Shown here: one piece after another, positions 1-7,706 of the stretch
Layout of the letters: every line of letters begins with the position of its first letter
Numbering within the stretch: the stretch's first letter is position 1
Source: an uncultured Tenacibaculum sp.
GTDB taxonomy: Bacteria > Bacteroidota > Bacteroidia > Flavobacteriales > Flavobacteriaceae
Length of the DNA: 64,000 nucleotides
NCBI GenBank assembly: GCA_947501615.1
Contig: CANMWK010000009.1
Coordinates: forward strand, 124,001-188,000
Direction: 5' to 3'
Notes under the pieces: model-generated
Told to the model about the DNA's origin: nothing
Database searches by the model: none
The model's input: the letters and a program-made list of their open reading frames with translations, nothing else
Translations under genes and position numbers: made by a program

Positions 1-437
1 CGTGCTAACTCATACAGTCGTTTCCCGTCTTTTTTAATAGCAGAGAAAATAGGTGGTTTTTGTTGAATTTTCCCTAGAAATTGTGCTGTGGTATTATGAA
101 TTGCATCGTTGGTAATATGAGCTGTAGGGTAAGTATTGTCAACTTCTGTTTCTAAATCATAACTCGGGGTTGTAGCTCCTAATACAAAAGTACCTGTATA
201 CTCTTTTATCTGACCTTGATAAGTTTCTATACTTTTGGTTTGTTTACCTGTACAAATAATTAATAAACCAGAAGCTAAAGGATCTAAAGTACCAGCATGC
301 CCTACTTTAATCTTTTTAATATCAAAGCACTTTCTAATATGCCATCGTAATTTATTAACCACTTGAAAGGAAGTCCATTCCAAAGGTTTGTCAATAAGTA
401 AAACTTTCCCGGATTTAAAATCTTCTAGTGTACTCAT
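1..437 (-). CDS. truB: tRNA pseudouridine(55) synthase TruB (partial, C-terminus outside window)
   Basis: TruB converts U55 of tRNA to pseudouridine in the T-loop. About 145 N-terminal residues are visible. They include the family signature GHAGTLDPLASGLL near residues 46-59, with the catalytic Asp at about residue 52, followed by the KTYxGxI-like region (here ETYQGQIKEY) and QKPPIFSAIKKDGKRLYE. The ATG at 437-435 overlaps the uppP stop codon as TAATG, which implies translational coupling and fixes the start. It is the last visible gene of the ftsX-DUF3098-uppP-truB operon. The C-terminal part lies beyond the window edge. Confidence 0.95.
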   Translation of the reverse strand, partial: MSTLEDFKSGKVLLIDKPLEWTSFQVVNKLRWHIRKCFDIKKIKVGHAGTLDPLASGLLIICTGKQTKSIETYQGQIKEYTGTFVLGATTPSYDLETEVDNTYPTAHITNDAIHNTTAQFLGKIQQKPPIFSAIKKDGKRLYELA

Positions 438-1234
438 TATGAATTAAAAAATGTATATCCAATAGCAATAATACCTACAATTCCGCAGTATAATGAAAAG
501 TAAGAAAGTTTACTTTTTTTCACTAAAGCAATCATCCATTTACAAGCAAGTAAACCTGCGATAAAAGCAGCAATAAAGCCAGCAGAAATAGGTATAATTT
601 CAGAAGATTGAAAACTAATATCACCTCCTAATATATCTTTAGCGATTTTCCCAAAAATTAAAGGAATAACCATTAAAAAAGAAAAACGTGCAGCTTTTGT
701 TCTATCGATACCTAATAATACCGAGGTAGATATGGTAGCTCCAGATCTTGAAATACCTGGTAGCATGGCAATTGCTTGAGAAATTCCGATGATTAATGAA
801 TTTGAAAAAGACACATTCTTGTCTGTGTTTTTTGCTCTATCCGCTAACAATAAAAGTAATGCAGTTACAAGTAACATAATACCAATAAGTAAGATGTTTT
901 TGCTAAAAAGAGCTTCTAATTGTTCTTCGAATAGTAAGCCAATAATTACTGCGGGAATCATAGAAATTACGATTTTAGCAGAAAACTGAGAGGCTTCGTT
1001 CCATTTGAATTGAAAAAGTCCTTTAAAAATTTGAGAAACTTCTTTTCTAAAAATTACTAAAGTACTTAAAGCCGTTGCAAAATGTAAAACAACAGTAAAT
1101 GTTAAGCTTTCTTCAGGGACAGAATTATCACCCAAAATAGCTTTGGCTAATTCTAAATGACCACTAGAAGAAACAGGTAAAAACTCGGTTAACCCTTGGA
1201 TAATTCCAAGGATAATTGCTTCCAAAATATCCAT
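437..1234 (-). CDS. uppP: undecaprenyl-diphosphatase UppP/BacA
   Basis: Integral membrane phosphatase that recycles undecaprenyl pyrophosphate to the monophosphate carrier used for peptidoglycan and surface glycan export. The 265-aa product has the two BacA signatures: EFLPVSSSGH at residues 17-26 and a second motif around PGISRSGATIS. Roughly eight hydrophobic segments fill the rest, and the length is normal for the family. It starts 2 nt after the DUF3098 gene and overlaps the truB start by one base, so it is in one operon with ftsX. This gene order is characteristic of Bacteroidetes. Confidence 0.97.
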   Translation of the reverse strand: MDILEAIILGIIQGLTEFLPVSSSGHLELAKAILGDNSVPEESLTFTVVLHFATALSTLVIFRKEVSQIFKGLFQFKWNEASQFSAKIVISMIPAVIIGLLFEEQLEALFSKNILLIGIMLLVTALLLLLADRAKNTDKNVSFSNSLIIGISQAIAMLPGISRSGATISTSVLLGIDRTKAARFSFLMVIPLIFGKIAKDILGGDISFQSSEIIPISAGFIAAFIAGLLACKWMIALVKKSKLSYFSLYCGIVGIIAIGYTFFNS

Positions 1235-1236
1235 AC

Positions 1237-1482
1237 TTATTTTTTAGGGTTGGCTAAAATAGCATATATTTCAATACCTAAACCAATAATAACAAGTGTA
1301 GGTGCTAAACGAATTCTTCTCCAGCTGTATAATTCTTCATTAAATACATTCGGATCGTCACTACCACCGCCAGCCATTAAGATAAATCCTAAGGCAATTA
1401 CAGCTAAACCAATTAGCATGATTTTATAATTTCGTTTACCGAATAAAAATTCTGGTTGTTCTGAATTTTTATTTTTTTTCAT
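1237..1482 (-). CDS. DUF3098 small membrane protein
   Basis: An 81-aa protein with a charged, lysine-rich N-terminus and two predicted membrane segments (about residues 20-38 and 60-76) separated by a GGGSDDPN-containing loop. It matches the DUF3098 family, which in Bacteroidetes lies between ftsX and uppP; its function is unknown. It is packed 2-3 nt from both neighbours, so it is co-transcribed with them. A role in envelope or division biology is inferred from position only. Confidence 0.85.
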   Translation of the reverse strand: MKKNKNSEQPEFLFGKRNYKIMLIGLAVIALGFILMAGGGSDDPNVFNEELYSWRRIRLAPTLVIIGLGIEIYAILANPKK

Positions 1483-1485
1483 AGT

Positions 1486-2364
1486 TTAATAATATAAATC
1501 GTTGGTTTGTAAGTTTAAGAATCGTTGTGTTGCAAAATAGGTACTTATCCATGAAATGATAAAAGAAACCAATATAATACCAGCACTTAAATAAAGTAAA
1601 GAAATATAATCTTTAATTAATTCTAAGGCAGGAATATTTTTATCAATGTAATATATCATAACTCCTAAAGCGAAAAGGGCTACTAAAGCACCAATAAAAC
1701 CTAAACGTAAACTTTGCCAAATAAAAGGCTTTCGAATAAAACGTTTTGTTGCGCCAACCATTTGCATGGTTTTAATATTAAAACGTTTTGCATAAATAGA
1801 AAGTCGAATAGAGCTATTAATTAAAATTACCGATACAACGGCAAAGAAACCACTCAAAATCAATAGCCAAAAACTTATTTTTTTGATGTTTTTAGTTAAT
1901 TGCTCCACTAAAGGTTTATCATAAGAAATATCAGCAATAATTGTGTTTGTTTCAAATTCTTTTCGCAACTCTTCCATTTTTTCAGGCGTTACAAAGTCAG
2001 CATTCAAATATAAATCTACACCATTTTTTAAAGGATTTGTTCCAAGAAATTCTAAAAAATCTTCTCCTAAATCTTTACTGTATGTTTGTGCTGCTTCTTC
2101 CTTAGAAATGTAATAAAACTCTCTTGTATAGGGCTTGGTATTTAATGTTTCTCTGAAAGCATTAATTTCTGTTTTCGTTACTTCATCTTTAAAAAATAAC
2201 GACATTACCACCTCTTGTTTAAAATGATTGGCAACCTTTGTAGATTTTAAGAGTACTAACCCTAAAATACCAATCATAAATAAAACAATAGCAATACTAA
2301 TAATTACAGAAGCGTAAGAAGATCGTAATCTTCTTTTCTGAAAAGAATCAAAAGAGTTCGCCAT
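1486..2364 (-). CDS. ftsX: cell division protein FtsX
   Basis: Permease-like partner of the FtsE ATPase, which transmits a signal across the inner membrane to peptidoglycan hydrolases at the septum. The 292-aa protein has the FtsX plan: a cytoplasmic N-tail, TM1 at about 19-40, a large extracytoplasmic domain (about 45-165), then three C-terminal TMs with an FtsX-type cytoplasmic segment (RLSIYAKRFNIKTMQMVGAT). It heads the operon with DUF3098, uppP and truB. ftsE is not in this window, which is common in Bacteroidetes. Confidence 0.93.
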   Translation of the reverse strand: MANSFDSFQKRRLRSSYASVIISIAIVLFMIGILGLVLLKSTKVANHFKQEVVMSLFFKDEVTKTEINAFRETLNTKPYTREFYYISKEEAAQTYSKDLGEDFLEFLGTNPLKNGVDLYLNADFVTPEKMEELRKEFETNTIIADISYDKPLVEQLTKNIKKISFWLLILSGFFAVVSVILINSSIRLSIYAKRFNIKTMQMVGATKRFIRKPFIWQSLRLGFIGALVALFALGVMIYYIDKNIPALELIKDYISLLYLSAGIILVSFIISWISTYFATQRFLNLQTNDLYY

Positions 2365-2500
2365 TAGTTATACTATTTAAATCGCAAGGTACAAATAATT
2401 GAAATAAACTGACAATGTTTGTAGGGGTAAGCTTTATTTTTAATAAATTATTTTGATTCTCTATCAATTTGTGCGGAGTAGAAAGCAATTTCGTAGCGAT

Positions 2501-2538
2501 AAAAAAAATAGGAGCGAGAAGAAGTTTCGCTCCTATTT
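2501..2538 (-). terminator. Rho-independent terminator after the Asn/Asp-rich lipoprotein gene
   Basis: A perfect 12-bp inverted repeat (2506-2517 with 2527-2538, core AGGAGCGA) with a 9-nt loop. On the minus strand it is followed by a run of eight T. It lies 35 nt past the stop of the lipoprotein gene ending at 2573, so it separates that gene from the ftsX operon. Confidence 0.85.
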
Positions 2539-2572
2539 AGGAAGGATGTTGAATAAGTATGAAGTAAGTATG

Positions 2573-3157
2573 TTATTGTTGTACGTAATCTATAGTAATA
2601 CAGTCAGATAATTTTCCGCAAGTTGACGATTCAGCTTCGTAACAAATCTCTACTTTTCCAGATTGTTGTACATGATCTTTTACTAAAATAATTCTTGGAG
2701 TTCGAGGCGTTACTTCAGTGCCATTTACCGTCCATTTCACATTTTTAATATCAGAAATCCCTAATGTTTTTACGCCTACAAATTGGTTTCGACTTGTATT
2801 GAATTCGAAAACACCATCAAATACAGAACAATCAATAGGTTTTGGTGGACCAGGAGTTTCTTCAGGTGTATTTCCACCTTGGTTATTATCTGTATTACCA
2901 TTATCTCCGTTATTGTTGTCGTTATTGTTGTCGTTACTGTTGTCGTTATTGTTATCGGAATTATTATCAGAGTCTCCATTATTTTGATCTGAATCTCCCG
3001 AATTATCTCCATTAGCATCGTTGTCCGATTCATTTAAAGCACCTTCTGCTTCGTCTATAAGTTCAGATAATGCATCTTGTTCATCAACTAAATTCTCATT
3101 TTGTTGACAAGATGTAAGGATTAGCGTGAATACGATGAATAACTTTAGAAATTTCAT
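2573..3157 (-). CDS. lipoprotein with Asn/Asp/Gly-rich linker
   Basis: A 194-aa protein of unknown function. It has a lipoprotein signal peptide (hydrophobic core, lipobox LTSC with Cys at about residue 17), an acidic stretch, then a low-complexity N/D/G/S linker (about residues 45-95) made of near-repeats such as NDNNN. A Pro-rich hinge leads to a C-terminal domain of about 85 residues with four Cys that could form disulfides (CSVF, CYEAESSTCG, DCITI). The linker is encoded by a GTTATT/GTTGTC-type microsatellite on the plus strand, so its length may vary between strains. Probably a surface-exposed anchored domain; no family recognised. Confidence 0.8.
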   Translation of the reverse strand: MKFLKLFIVFTLILTSCQQNENLVDEQDALSELIDEAEGALNESDNDANGDNSGDSDQNNGDSDNNSDNNNDNSNDNNNDNNNGDNGNTDNNQGGNTPEETPGPPKPIDCSVFDGVFEFNTSRNQFVGVKTLGISDIKNVKWTVNGTEVTPRTPRIILVKDHVQQSGKVEICYEAESSTCGKLSDCITIDYVQQ

Positions 3158-3678
3158 TATGTATATAGTTTTATGTTTTTAACAATAGATATACAATTGA
3201 AAAGAAAAATACCCTACACTTTTTTTGAAAAAAAATATTTTTTTGGTGAGATGTTTTATTGTAGGTGTAGATTCGGGATCATTAAAAGATGTCACTTTAG
3301 AGTGAAATTCCATAAGAATTTTGTGTCGCAAACCATTTTTAAATAATCAAAATTACTCTTCTTGATCGTTTTACTGAGCTTGATTCCTTGCGATTTTTTT
3401 CGAAAATCACTCCTTGATTAAAAACTGATACTTCTGTAAATAATTTCGAGCTAGTGTTAAATCACTTGTGTTTATTCGCATAACAAAAGATATTAATTTT
3501 GTCAACGAATTAGTTAACCTTTACAACTTCGAGTAAAATTATTAGTAATGGAATGAAGAATAATTTTTTATCGAGAAGTAGTCGGATTGTTCTCGATACA
3601 TTTTTTATTACGTTTACACTTCGAAAAAATACTTGAACTTACATATGCGAAAAAACTAACCGTAAATGAATTAAGAGC
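3158..3678. other. intergenic region with no gene seen
   Basis: No convincing open reading frame or RNA gene was found. The right part (3526-3667) is one copy of a dispersed structured repeat described separately. The remainder is AT-rich spacer that includes the upstream region of the lipoprotein gene ending at 3157. Confidence 0.6.
3526..3667. repeat. dispersed intergenic repeat, copy 1 (about 142 bp)
   Basis: Closely matches 11707-11849 over its whole length in the same orientation, with scattered substitutions. It contains internal inverted repeats: TATCGAGAA pairs with TTCTCGATA, and AAATTATT-type arms flank GGAATGAAG. It ends with the conserved tail TGCGAAAAAACTAA. A partial second copy of that tail lies at about 11643-11669. 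It sits directly 3' of the epimerase gene. Confidence 0.8.
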
Positions 3679-4083
3679 TTACGCTTTAATTTCTTGACAT
3701 AATTCTATTAGCACACCATTCGTAGATTTAGGATGTAAAAAAGCTACTAATTTATTATCGGCACCTTTTTTTGGAGTTTCATTTAGAACAATAAATCCTT
3801 CGCCTTTTAAACGAGCAATTTCAGCTTTAATATCTGCTACAGCAAAAGCAATATGATGAATGCCTTCCCCTTTTTTCTCAATAAATTTTGCAATAGGACT
3901 ATCTGGTTTTGTCGCTTCTAACAATTCAATTTTATTAGGCCCAGTTTTAAAAAAAGATGTCTTTACACCTTCGCTAGCTACTTCTTCTATTTTATAATGA
4001 GGAGCTCCAAATAAAGAAGCGAAAAGTTGATTCGATTTTTCTAAATCTTTTACGGCAATGCCAATGTGTTCTATTTTATCCAT
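3679..4083 (-). CDS. mce: methylmalonyl-CoA epimerase
   Basis: Interconverts (2R)- and (2S)-methylmalonyl-CoA in propionate/succinate interconversion, acting with B12-dependent methylmalonyl-CoA mutase. The 134-aa VOC-fold protein shows the expected metal ligands: His in IEHIGIAV near the N-terminus, Glu in KIELLEA, His in GIHHIAFAV and Glu in VLIELCQ near the C-terminus. Length is normal for the family. It stands alone on the minus strand; no mutase gene is in the window. A -7-like TATTTTTA lies just upstream (4094-4087, minus strand). Confidence 0.93.
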   Translation of the reverse strand: MDKIEHIGIAVKDLEKSNQLFASLFGAPHYKIEEVASEGVKTSFFKTGPNKIELLEATKPDSPIAKFIEKKGEGIHHIAFAVADIKAEIARLKGEGFIVLNETPKKGADNKLVAFLHPKSTNGVLIELCQEIKA

Positions 4084-4110
4084 GAGGTAAAAATAATGGT
4101 TTTTTATGAT

Positions 4111-4159
4111 AGTATTCAGTATTCAGTATTCAGTATTCAGTATTCAGTATTCAGTGTTC
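4111..4159. repeat. heptamer tandem repeat (AGTATTC)x6 + AGTGTTC
   Basis: Seven contiguous 7-bp units, six identical. The reverse complement GAATACT recurs near 9259-9275, and a related heptamer array CAGTARY lies at 29941-29997. All three are intergenic. Confidence 0.9.
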
Positions 4160-4198
4160 GGTAAAGAGTGAAGTTTTTATAATGTTATTTTCTTTGCC

Positions 4199-4258
4199 TT
4201 CGATAAACTCAGGCAACGTTCGATAAACTCAGGCAACATTCGATATGCTTAGGCTACA
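4199..4258. repeat. 20-bp tandem repeat, three units
   Basis: Three consecutive 20-bp units starting at 4199, 4219 and 4239. The first two are TTCGATAAACTCAGGCAAC plus one base; the third is diverged. The sequence belongs to the same 'TTCGA..CTCAGGC' family as words in the repeats at 9302-9502 and 11500-11633. Confidence 0.85.
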
Positions 4259-4280
4259 TTTTTGATTATGTTTTGTTTAC

Positions 4281-4625
4281 CGTCATTGCGAGGCTTGAGT
4301 CTGTGTTAGCGAAGCCGAAGTAAAGCAATCTGTCTATTTGTGAGTAGTAATTTTATTTGTAGTTCAAAATAAATAGATTACTTCATTCCACTGCGTTTCA
4401 TTCGTAATGACGGTTTGTTTATCGTCATTGCGAGCAACGAAGCAATCTGTTTATCTAGAAGCCGAAGTAAAGCAATCTTTCTATTTGTGAGTAGTAATTT
4501 TATTTATAGTTCAAAATAAATAGATTACTTCACTACACTGGGTTTCATTCGTAATGACGGTTTGTTTATCGTCATTGCGAGCAACGAAGCAATCTGTTTA
4601 TCTAGAAGTCGAAGTAAAGTAATCT
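4281..4625. repeat. palindromic intergenic repeat, block A (units 1, 2 and truncated 3)
   Basis: Units at 4281-4412 and 4423-4559, and a left half at 4570-4625. Full units run from CGTCATTGCGAG to CATTCGTAATGACG; the ends are inverted repeats, and inner arms GAAGCAATCT and AGATTACTTC also pair, so each unit can fold into a long hairpin. Unit 1 has a left arm with CTTGAG; units 2 and 3 have one with CAACGAAG. Unit 2 reads TAGAAGCCG and unit 3 TAGAAGTCG, matching units 5 and 6 on the other side of the GIY-YIG gene. Unit 3 breaks off at AATCT (4625). Confidence 0.9.
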
Positions 4626-4673
4626 TTTTGATAATACTAATTTAATTCTAACAAAAAAGCTAATTTTACAACT

Positions 4674-4970
4674 ATGAAAAAAAGCTATGTTTATTTCCTT
4701 ACGAATAAAAATAATACGGTAATTTATATTGGAGTAACTTCAAATATTTTTAGAAGAGTGTATCAACATAAAATGAAAATGTTTAACGGGTTTGCTTCAA
4801 AGTACAATTGCGATAAGTTAGTTTATTTTGAAGAATATGATATAATTGAAGAAGCTATTGTTAGAGAAAAACAGTTGAAATCGGGTAATAGAAAAAGAAA
4901 AGAAGATTTGATTAATATTGATAATTCTGAATGGAAAGATTTATCTGAAGGGTGGATATTTTCGTTTTGA
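4674..4970 (+). CDS. small GIY-YIG nuclease domain protein
   Basis: A 98-aa single-domain protein of the GIY-YIG superfamily (UvrC-N/YhbQ-like). Visible motifs are VYF near residue 6 (GIY position), YIG at 18-20, the catalytic Arg in NIFRRVYQHK (27/28), and the catalytic Glu in AIVREKQLK (about 65). Members can cleave or nick DNA; the biological role of these stand-alone Bacteroidetes proteins is unknown. The gene is embedded in palindromic repeats: half of unit 3 ends 48 nt before its ATG and unit 4 begins 6 nt after its TGA. This suggests it belongs to, or mobilises, the repeat family. That last point is inference. Confidence 0.88.
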   Translation: MKKSYVYFLTNKNNTVIYIGVTSNIFRRVYQHKMKMFNGFASKYNCDKLVYFEEYDIIEEAIVREKQLKSGNRKRKEDLINIDNSEWKDLSEGWIFSF

Positions 4971-4976
4971 GGTTGT

Positions 4977-5404
4977 CGTCATTGCGAGGCTTGAGCCTGT
5001 GTTGGGCAAAGCCGAAAGTAAAGCAATCTGTCTATTTGTTAGTAGTAATTTTATTTGTAGTTCAAAATAAATAGATTACTTCATTCCACTGGGTTTCATT
5101 CGTAATGACGTTTTGTTTATCGTCATTGCGAGGAACGAAGCAATCTGTCTATCTAGAAGCCGAAGTAAAGCAATCTGTCTATTTGTGAGTAGTAATTTTA
5201 TTTGTAGTTCAAAATAAATAGATTACTTCATTCCACTGCGTTTCATTCGTAATGACGTTTTTATTTACCGTCATTGCGAGGAACGAAGCAATCTGTCTGT
5301 CTAGAAGTCGAAGTAAAGCAATCTGTCTATTTGTGAGTAGTAATTTTATTTGTAGTTCAAAATAAACAGATTACTTCACTACACTGCGTTTCATTCGTAA
5401 TGAC
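4977..5404. repeat. palindromic intergenic repeat, block B (units 4, 5, 6)
   Basis: Three full units at 4977-5110, 5121-5257 and 5269-5404, separated by 10-11 nt T-rich spacers. Unit 4 carries the CTTGAG left-arm variant like unit 1. Unit 5 has TAGAAGCCG like unit 2, and unit 6 has TAGAAGTCG like unit 3. The block is therefore a same-order duplicate of block A, with a complete third unit. Unit 6 has a mutated last base. Confidence 0.9.
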
Positions 5405-5540
5405 TTTTTTTTACAGTCTTTGCAATAAACTTAATATTCATTTTACAAATCAAACAACTAAAAACCGTATATTTAAAACAAAAAAACGCTATAAAAAACA
5501 CTCCTAACCTGTAATTATTAATCATCAAATATTTTTTATT

Positions 5541-6170
5541 ATGAAAACAATTAAAGTTGTTATGCTTGTTGTATTGGCAAGTACCCTTACGTTTATCGCA
5601 TGTCAGAAAGATGAAGACAGTATTACACCTCCATCAGAAACAACAGTGGCAAGACCATGGAACATGCTGTCTTACAAAGAAATGATAGAACGATTAGAAG
5701 ACTATGACAAAACCAGAAAACCAGTATTAGAACAAGCATTAGGACACGAAGACACCAGAGTTAATTTTTATTCTATAGAAACTATAGAAAATTATATTGC
5801 TTATGTAAAGCAAGTAGCTAAAGAAAAAGGAATAGAAGTAACAGGGATTAATTTTGTTTCAGGAGCATACCCTAAAAATGCAAATTATGGAACACCAGGA
5901 TATCAACATTTTATGTTTATGCCAACGACTACAATTAATGGAAAAAATATAGGGTTTGATCCTGTACATTCTTCAAAAGATAATATTGTAACCATGAAAG
6001 AAATGTTAGCTTCTTTTGGGTACAATTGGGTGTATGATAGTAAAGAAGATTATGAAAACAGAAATGTTGTTAGTAAACAAATACAGAGTAATTTGGTTAA
6101 AAGATCCCAAATAACAGATTTAAAGAGTTCTGGAGCTAACTGGGGAGCTTATTCTCCTCCATTAAGATAA
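5541..6170 (+). CDS. lipoprotein of unknown function, paralogue of the next gene
   Basis: A 209-aa predicted lipoprotein: signal peptide with lipobox FIAC (Cys about residue 21), then an acidic linker. The mature region is about 40-45% alike by eye to the product of 6424-7071 from SYKEMIERLEDYD through MKEMLASFGYNWVYD. After a variable linker both end in a short matching tail (here NWGAYSPPLR). I recognise no family. It is followed by a terminator and then the paralogue, a membrane protein and a two-component pair, so it may be a sensed or secreted partner of that system (inference). Confidence 0.8.
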   Translation: MKTIKVVMLVVLASTLTFIACQKDEDSITPPSETTVARPWNMLSYKEMIERLEDYDKTRKPVLEQALGHEDTRVNFYSIETIENYIAYVKQVAKEKGIEVTGINFVSGAYPKNANYGTPGYQHFMFMPTTTINGKNIGFDPVHSSKDNIVTMKEMLASFGYNWVYDSKEDYENRNVVSKQIQSNLVKRSQITDLKSSGANWGAYSPPLR

Positions 6171-6273
6171 AGAGAGATAAAATAATAATTCAAAATCAGG
6201 ATATAATGAACTCTTAAAAGAGCTTAATACTCTTTACTTAAAAACAATTCCCAATTCAAAACACTGGAAAGAG

Positions 6274-6321
6274 TACAGGAAAGACCCTTATAGCTAAAAG
6301 GTGTTTTTCCTGTATTTTTTT
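6274..6321 (+). terminator. Rho-independent terminator after the first paralogue
   Basis: TACAGGAAA (6274-6282) pairs with TTTCCTGTA (6306-6314). An imperfect inner stem lies between them and seven T follow (6315-6321). It lies 104 nt past the stop codon at 6170. Confidence 0.8.
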
Positions 6322-6423
6322 GGTTAACTAATTGATTTCTTTGAAGAGGGAAAGAAAATGTTTTCAGTTGTAAAAAAATAGCTTGTATTTTTGAAGCTAA
6401 TCAATAACGAAACTTTATATATT

Positions 6424-7071
6424 ATGAAAAAAATACTACAAGCTATTTTAGGTGTTTTTGGATACCAAGTACTAACCAAAAAAGAATACAGAGATTTAAA
6501 ACCGATACAACCCATTCATCCAACACAACCAGAAACTTTACTTACATATAAAGAAGTGGTTGAAATGTTACGTACTTACGATGCAACACGATTAAAACAA
6601 ATTACGGAGCTTTTAGGTTTTGAAGAGACAAGAATAAATACCTTCGAATTCGGGGAGCTAAAAAATTACATGCGATATGTAGAGAAGTTAGCCAAAGAAA
6701 AAGGAATTAAGCTAAAAGGAATAAGCTTTATAAAAGGAGTGTATACAGAAGCGACAAAACACAATGACGATTTTGTTGACTACGAAAACTTAATGTATAT
6801 GCCAACGGCAATGGTAAACGGAAAAGAAGTATTGATAGATGTTGTGAATTCTTCTGAAGGAAAAATTGTTACGTTTAAAGAGATGTTAGCAAAATACGAT
6901 TATATCTGGCGTTATGATAATAAAAAGAATTTTGTACTGAAAAAAGAAAAGCAACAAGTACAACAACAGCAAGTATTAAAATCAGTGGTGATGCGACATG
7001 ATCATGAAGGAGGGGAATTGAGTGGTACTGGGAATTTTGGAACTTATACTCCTCCTTATCCAACTCTTTAA
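6424..7071 (+). CDS. unknown protein, paralogue of the upstream lipoprotein
   Basis: A 215-aa protein from ATG 6424; an in-frame ATG at 6391 was not chosen because the 6424 start (MKKILQAILGVFG) aligns with the paralogue's start and has a normal hydrophobic N-terminus. Unlike the paralogue it has no lipobox Cys. The shared core runs from LTYKEVVEMLRTYD to KEMLAKYDYIWRYD. A Gln-rich linker (QQVQQQQV) follows, then a GG pair, then the tail GNFGTYTPPYPTL, which parallels GANWGAYSPP in the first copy. Eleven nt separate it from the downstream membrane protein gene. Function unknown. Confidence 0.78.
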   Translation: MKKILQAILGVFGYQVLTKKEYRDLKPIQPIHPTQPETLLTYKEVVEMLRTYDATRLKQITELLGFEETRINTFEFGELKNYMRYVEKLAKEKGIKLKGISFIKGVYTEATKHNDDFVDYENLMYMPTAMVNGKEVLIDVVNSSEGKIVTFKEMLAKYDYIWRYDNKKNFVLKKEKQQVQQQQVLKSVVMRHDHEGGELSGTGNFGTYTPPYPTL

Positions 7072-7082
7072 AACAGATAAAA

Positions 7083-7706
7083 ATGTATAAATTAATCCCT
7101 ATCATTGTAGTACAAGTAGCTATTCAAGCCATTAGTTTATTGACTTCCTTGTTTTTTTATTACAAAACAAGACTTCCTAGTGTGTTTATTTTGTCAGTGA
7201 TTCTTTTGCTATCTCTTACTATAGAGTGTATAGGATTATATCTTATGATAACAAGGGAGCCTAGCTTTATTTTTCATTTCATTTATGTTTTATTAAATTT
7301 TTTAACTATAATTTATTTTTATTGGAGATTGATAAATGATAATTTATGGTTTAAATTAATAAAAGGTTTTTCATTGGTATTTATAGTTTTTTGGTTTTAT
7401 ACATTTTTCAATAGTAATCTAATTACTTATTCTTTTATTTTGGAATCGTTGATAATAGCTGTTAGTGTATTGTTCTATCTTAGACAAATATTATTGTCAG
7501 ATAAGATTTTAAATTATAAAAAATTATTACCTTTTTGGGTTTCTGTAGGTTTTTTAGTATTTTATTTACCATCTATTCCATTTCTTTCATTATTAAATTA
7601 TATGCAGGATAGAGGTTTGTTTTTTATTTTGAATATTTTGATAATTTTAATGAATGTTTTTATCATTTATGGTTTAATATGCAGCAACAAGGAGGAGAAA
7701 TACTAA
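7083..7706 (+). CDS. polytopic membrane protein next to a histidine kinase
   Basis: A 207-aa very hydrophobic protein with about six or seven predicted membrane segments spread over the whole length and almost no soluble domain. No family recognised. Its last 28 nt overlap the start of the histidine kinase gene in another frame, which points to translational coupling. The arrangement resembles a split sensor, with this protein as the membrane sensing part and the downstream kinase, which has one TM, as the catalytic part (inference). Confidence 0.75.
   Translation: MYKLIPIIVVQVAIQAISLLTSLFFYYKTRLPSVFILSVILLLSLTIECIGLYLMITREPSFIFHFIYVLLNFLTIIYFYWRLINDNLWFKLIKGFSLVFIVFWFYTFFNSNLITYSFILESLIIAVSVLFYLRQILLSDKILNYKKLLPFWVSVGFLVFYLPSIPFLSLLNYMQDRGLFFILNILIILMNVFIIYGLICSNKEEKY

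Noticed and set aside
2718..3033. Three overlapping open frames on both strands within the Asn/Asp-rich lipoprotein gene
   Set aside because: They arise from the triplet-repeat tract being open in several frames; only the 2573-3157 frame has a signal peptide and a complete domain.
4281..5404. Possible CRISPR array
   Set aside because: Units are about 135 bp, palindromic and separated by only 10-11 nt of T-rich sequence; no unique spacers and no cas genes.
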